DNA of 62,833 nt from CAYWNA01 sp964459305 (GTDB lineage Bacteria > Planctomycetota > Planctomycetia > Pirellulales > Pirellulaceae). The position numbers were made by a program, and so were the translations under genes. The stretch covers positions 1 to 62,833 of the forward strand of contig CAYWNA010000048.1 of the NCBI GenBank assembly GCA_964459305.1, in the 5' to 3' direction. The notes under the pieces were generated by a model, which was not told the DNA's origin, made no database searches, and saw nothing but the letters and a program-made list of their open reading frames with translations. Positions 59,603-62,833 of this stretch are shown in pieces. The stretch's first letter is position 1; each line of letters opens with the position of its first letter.

Positions 59603-62359
59603 ATGCTGCCCAGAATACCCTTACAGCGGCACTTGTCCATTGGGCAATTGCTGATAATCGGCTTATCCACGGCTGTGTTCGCCGCCGAGCCAGTACGGTA
59701 CCCGGTGCCCGTTGAGTGCATGCATCCGGAACACGGTCACTGTTACATTGCCTCGATGGACTTTGGCGAAGAGGGCGACAAGTTCACCGGGAACAAATCG
59801 ATGATCGTGCTGTTCGAAAACGGCAAGCCGCTGGGGCCACCGCGATCGGTGCACGCGGACGTTCGGGAGAAGGGCATGGGGCGGTATTCGCACTGGACCC
59901 GCGAAACATTGTACTTTTCCGCTTCGGACAATACAGACCCGCGCACCAATGGGCGCAAGTACGAGATCGCTTCCCGCAATCCCAAGAGCACACTGGGAGG
60001 CCTGGCTCGGTTCCCCGCCACGCCGAAGGAACGTGCGGAGGTGGTCACCTCCAGTAGCCACGAATACACCATCGACGTGGGCGGGTCGCTGGACATGGAG
60101 AATACCAAAACGCTTCCCAGCAGCAACTGCTACATCGCGTTTCAAAATAACGTCGCACTCACCATCGAGAACGTCGGCCAAGTGCCGGTAGTCAATCCTC
60201 GGCTGGTCATCAACGACCGAGGCAATTGGTATACGTTCGATAGCCTGCTGGAGGAGTTTACTCGCGGTGCGAAGACGGATCAGGAGAAAGTGTATTTGAT
60301 CTGGGAGAATATGCGCCAGAATACGTACCACGAGAGCCCATTGTTCGGCGACGCCGAGCCGCATGATCCGGTGAGACTGTATAACACCTACGGCTTCAAC
60401 CTGTGCGACGATGCGGGCAACGCCGGTTGTTCGCTGTTTCATCACTTGGGGCTCGTGGGTTCGAAGAACCGGGCACTGCGCGGGCACGTGCAGTGCGAGG
60501 CGTTCGTCGATGGCGCACATCAGTTCATGGACATCGATATGGACTGCTTCTATCTGGACCGGGAAAACGACCTGCCGGTCAGCGGCGACGAGTGTGCACA
60601 CGATCACGATCTGGTGCGGCGCGAACTGAACTACGGACCGGTCGTTGCCGGCTTCACCAGCAGCGACGCGCCGGCTGCGCTGTTTGGGGCCGACGATCGA
60701 CTGCACAACGCTCAACTGCGCGGGCACGAGATTGCGTACACGTTGCGACCCGGCGAGAAAGTGGTGTTCCGCTGGGACAATATCGGCAAGTACTGCGCAG
60801 AGAGCAACGAACGAGCGCGTCGTCCCAAGTATTTCGGCAATTCGAAGTTCGTCTATCAACCTCGCCTCACGCTTGATGCAGTTCAGAAGGAGGCTTCGTC
60901 GTGGGAAGACATCGTGCAGCCGACCACAACCGACCGACGTGACAGGCTGACCGGACAGTCGCCAGATGCCCATGTGGCCTACGAGATCAAAACACCCTAT
61001 CCGATCTGTGGCGGCGCCGTGCGGGTCGAGTTCGTTGGGACCGGCGCCGGCGACAAGTTCGCCGTTGCACTATCGCTCGATGGCAAGAGCTGGAAGGAAC
61101 TGTGGACAAAACAAGGCCCTGGCGATCACCGTGCCGAAGTTGTCCTCGATCAAGCCCTGGATATTCACAACAAGCCGGCGAAGTACCGGTACTTCATCCG
61201 CATCGGCCTGAGTTCGCCCAGCACTGACCACAAAGCGAGTCTCCATTCGCTCGAAATCGAGACGGATGTACTGGCCGCGCCCACGGCTCTTCCCCGCCTG
61301 TGCGTGGGAACGAATCGCGTCCGCTACTTGGACGAAACGGCAGGCGAGCATCGTTTGCGCATCACGCACCAGTGGAAGGAAACGGGCGCTGTCGAACCAC
61401 TGTCGCCGATCCGCGCCCCGGAGTATCCGATACCCGACGCACAGATCCGAGACTCGATTGTCACCTTTGCCTGGCCGGCAGTCGAAGGGGCCGACCGATA
61501 TCACCTGCGTGTCAGCCGACGACCTGATTTCGCGTATCCCTATCGCCCCAGCCTGGATGTCATCATCCCCACGACGAAATGGACCGTGCCATATACCGGC
61601 ATCTTCAGTCCGGACACGACCTACTACTGGCGATTGCGTTGTCGAGACCGTTGGGGCGTTTGGGGCGATTGGAGCGAAGGCTGGACATTTGCGTGGCAAG
61701 GTCCCCGCGTACCCGTGAACTTGCGGTTCGAGCAAGAATCGCAGGCGATGACGCTCCGCTGGGAACCCAACCCACGCGGCGAGCGGCCGGTCAAGTACGA
61801 AGTGTATGGCAGTGACGAGAAGGGTTTCTCGATCCACAAAAGTGAACATGCCGTACTAGGGCGAGGCAATGCGCCCGCCAATTTCCTCGGCGAGACGAAC
61901 ACTACGTCCATGGTCGTGGTCGCGCCGGAGGCGACCGCGGCGGCTGCCAACCGCGTTTTCTATCGCGTCGTTGCCATCGACGCGGCTGGAACGGAGAGCG
62001 GATGTTCCGATTATGCCGAACTGCCCCATCCATTCATCTACACAAAGCCAGTGACAAAGGCAAAGGCTGGCGCGCGGTACACGTACGAAGTCAAGAGTTT
62101 ACGCTCGCTTGGCGACTACCACTGCCGGCAGGATCCAACGACCAAAGAAAAGAAGTACGCCTACCGATTCTGGGACATCGAGGAGAACACGTTCAAACTG
62201 GTCGAAGGTCCGCAATGGTTGACGGTGGATGAAAAGACCGGTGTCCTTTTGGGTGCGCCAACGGCGGGCGACACCGGAACTGCGCCGGTCAAAGTGGAAG
62301 TGACCAACCAGTTCGACGGTCGTGCAAGACAGGAATTCGATCTAACGGTGTCGCGTTAG
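59603..62359 (+). CDS. Secreted transglutaminase-like protein with FN3/Ig-like modules
   Basis: About 918 residues. ATG 59603 has ggag ~9 nt upstream and gives the signal peptide 'LSIGQLLIIGLSTAVFAAEP'. Residues ~200-340 follow the transglutaminase-like pattern: 'VYLIWENMRQNTYHES', a Cys in 'DDAGNAGCSLFHHLGLVG', a His in 'CEAFVDGAHQFMDIDMDCFY'. Next comes a discoidin-like sandwich ('VRVEFVGTGAGDKFAVALSL'), then two fibronectin type III-like units ('VTFAWPAVEGADRYHLRVSR', 'SQAMTLRWEPNPRGERPVKY') and a putative-Ig C-terminus ('PQWLTVDEKTGVLLGAPTAG'). It is probably an extracellular protein with a papain-like fold that processes or binds protein or glycan. A GTG/ATG a few codons upstream cannot be excluded. 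Confidence 0.8.
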   Translation: MLPRIPLQRHLSIGQLLIIGLSTAVFAAEPVRYPVPVECMHPEHGHCYIASMDFGEEGDKFTGNKSMIVLFENGKPLGPPRSVHADVREKGMGRYSHWTRETLYFSASDNTDPRTNGRKYEIASRNPKSTLGGLARFPATPKERAEVVTSSSHEYTIDVGGSLDMENTKTLPSSNCYIAFQNNVALTIENVGQVPVVNPRLVINDRGNWYTFDSLLEEFTRGAKTDQEKVYLIWENMRQNTYHESPLFGDAEPHDPVRLYNTYGFNLCDDAGNAGCSLFHHLGLVGSKNRALRGHVQCEAFVDGAHQFMDIDMDCFYLDRENDLPVSGDECAHDHDLVRRELNYGPVVAGFTSSDAPAALFGADDRLHNAQLRGHEIAYTLRPGEKVVFRWDNIGKYCAESNERARRPKYFGNSKFVYQPRLTLDAVQKEASSWEDIVQPTTTDRRDRLTGQSPDAHVAYEIKTPYPICGGAVRVEFVGTGAGDKFAVALSLDGKSWKELWTKQGPGDHRAEVVLDQALDIHNKPAKYRYFIRIGLSSPSTDHKASLHSLEIETDVLAAPTALPRLCVGTNRVRYLDETAGEHRLRITHQWKETGAVEPLSPIRAPEYPIPDAQIRDSIVTFAWPAVEGADRYHLRVSRRPDFAYPYRPSLDVIIPTTKWTVPYTGIFSPDTTYYWRLRCRDRWGVWGDWSEGWTFAWQGPRVPVNLRFEQESQAMTLRWEPNPRGERPVKYEVYGSDEKGFSIHKSEHAVLGRGNAPANFLGETNTTSMVVVAPEATAAAANRVFYRVVAIDAAGTESGCSDYAELPHPFIYTKPVTKAKAGARYTYEVKSLRSLGDYHCRQDPTTKEKKYAYRFWDIEENTFKLVEGPQWLTVDEKTGVLLGAPTAGDTGTAPVKVEVTNQFDGRARQEFDLTVSR

Positions 62360-62477
62360 GGCTGGCGAAGGAACGATCGTCCAGTTTTTCACAACTCGTT
62401 CCCAAGCTCCGGCGACCTCGTGGCATGCCAAAATCTTGTCGGCGATTCGGTGCGTGCACCTCTGGTTCGCTGTGGCC

Positions 62478-62831
62478 CTACGAAGACTGCTTCGGCGCTT
62501 TCGGCGTTTCGGTTTTCCCGGCGGGCTTCTGGTCATGGTGACCGTGGCAGTCAATGCAGACCAGGAGCTTCTTGTCCTTGCCCCTTGCCGTCTTCGTCGG
62601 CTCCGGCCGGTCGCACTCGTGGCATTCGGCGCACAGTCTGTCGACGTCCTTGCGAGCGAACATCTCGTCGGGCTTCACTTCATTGTTCTCGTCCGCGAGG
62701 TGGCCTTTGCTGGGACCGTGGCACGTTTTGCACCCAACGCTTTCCTCGAAGTGTGTGGTGTCGACGTACTCGTCCTCCACGTCGACGTGGCACAGCGAGC
62801 ATCCGGCAAGCGGGTTTGGCTGCAGCGGGTA
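62478..62831 (-). CDS. Multiheme cytochrome c, 5' end outside the window
   Basis: The reading frame enters from the right edge and ends at 62478. At least four heme motifs are seen in about 118 residues: CSLCH near the edge, then CKTCH, CAECH and CIDCH. The tail is Lys/Pro-rich ('PAGKTETPKAPKQSS'). The spacing and 'GHLADENNEVKPDEMF' resemble decaheme or NapC/NrfH-like periplasmic electron carriers of planctomycetes. Start, signal peptide and remaining hemes are beyond the window. Confidence 0.85.
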   Translation of the reverse strand, partial: YPLQPNPLAGCSLCHVDVEDEYVDTTHFEESVGCKTCHGPSKGHLADENNEVKPDEMFARKDVDRLCAECHECDRPEPTKTARGKDKKLLVCIDCHGHHDQKPAGKTETPKAPKQSS

Positions 62832-62833
62832 CT

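Overview
The window looks like a chromosomal segment of a planctomycete (Planctomycetota, probably Pirellulales-like). The evidence is the gene repertoire: a protein with the 'YYKWL..PP..QPPNHYRLLG' J-like N-terminus, a Ser/Thr kinase fused to a membrane-anchored WD40 propeller, a long ECF sigma factor, CRTAC1/ASPIC-UnbV and FG-GAP proteins, cytochrome c lipoproteins, DUF6057 relatives, and several large secreted proteins of unknown function. Dispersed inverted repeats of a type frequent in these genomes punctuate the intergenic spaces. I saw no rRNA, tRNA, CRISPR array or prophage.

Layout. 1-7 kb: a giant secreted CARDB-like/six-hairpin-like protein facing a Tat-exported amidohydrolase across a long perfect inverted repeat. 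6.9-12.1 kb: a chaperone-like block, with a membrane J-like protein carrying a dead retropepsin-like domain convergent with a CBS-CBS-Hsp70 operon. 12.5-17.3 kb: a non-canonical shikimate dehydrogenase homologue, a LOG-family protein, a small conserved protein with a clear terminator, an ECF sigma factor and a rhomboid protease. 17.8-28.9 kb: PspA/IM30, a pseudokinase-kinase-coiled coil-TM-WD40 protein and three large exported or anchored repeat/LamG-type proteins, all co-directional and probably an envelope-surveillance unit.

28.9-35 kb is a graveyard of broken genes. It contains what looks like a small integron cassette array without integrase: three minus-strand cassettes (SMI1/KNR4, lipoprotein methyltransferase, P-loop kinase). 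Two attC-like sites of 57 and 59 nt separate them, and an opposite-strand group II intron reverse transcriptase fragment abuts the last one. A decayed DUF6057 gene and a beta-propeller fragment follow; a second decayed DUF6057 copy lies at 41.7-42.7 kb.

35-50 kb: secreted polysaccharide-lyase-like and unknown enzymes, a minus-strand cytochrome c/FG-GAP/CRTAC1 cluster, an App1-type phosphatase with an overlapping TatA-like small membrane protein, a ZIP metal transporter, an exported alpha/beta hydrolase, a truncated PepSY protein and an exported nitrilase homologue. 50.7-54.8 kb: a tightly overlapping shikimate operon, aroA-aroC(divergent)-aroDE fusion. 54.9-62.8 kb: an 1124-residue unknown protein, a UroD-family protein, a secreted transglutaminase-like/FN3 protein and the end of a multiheme cytochrome c running off the window.
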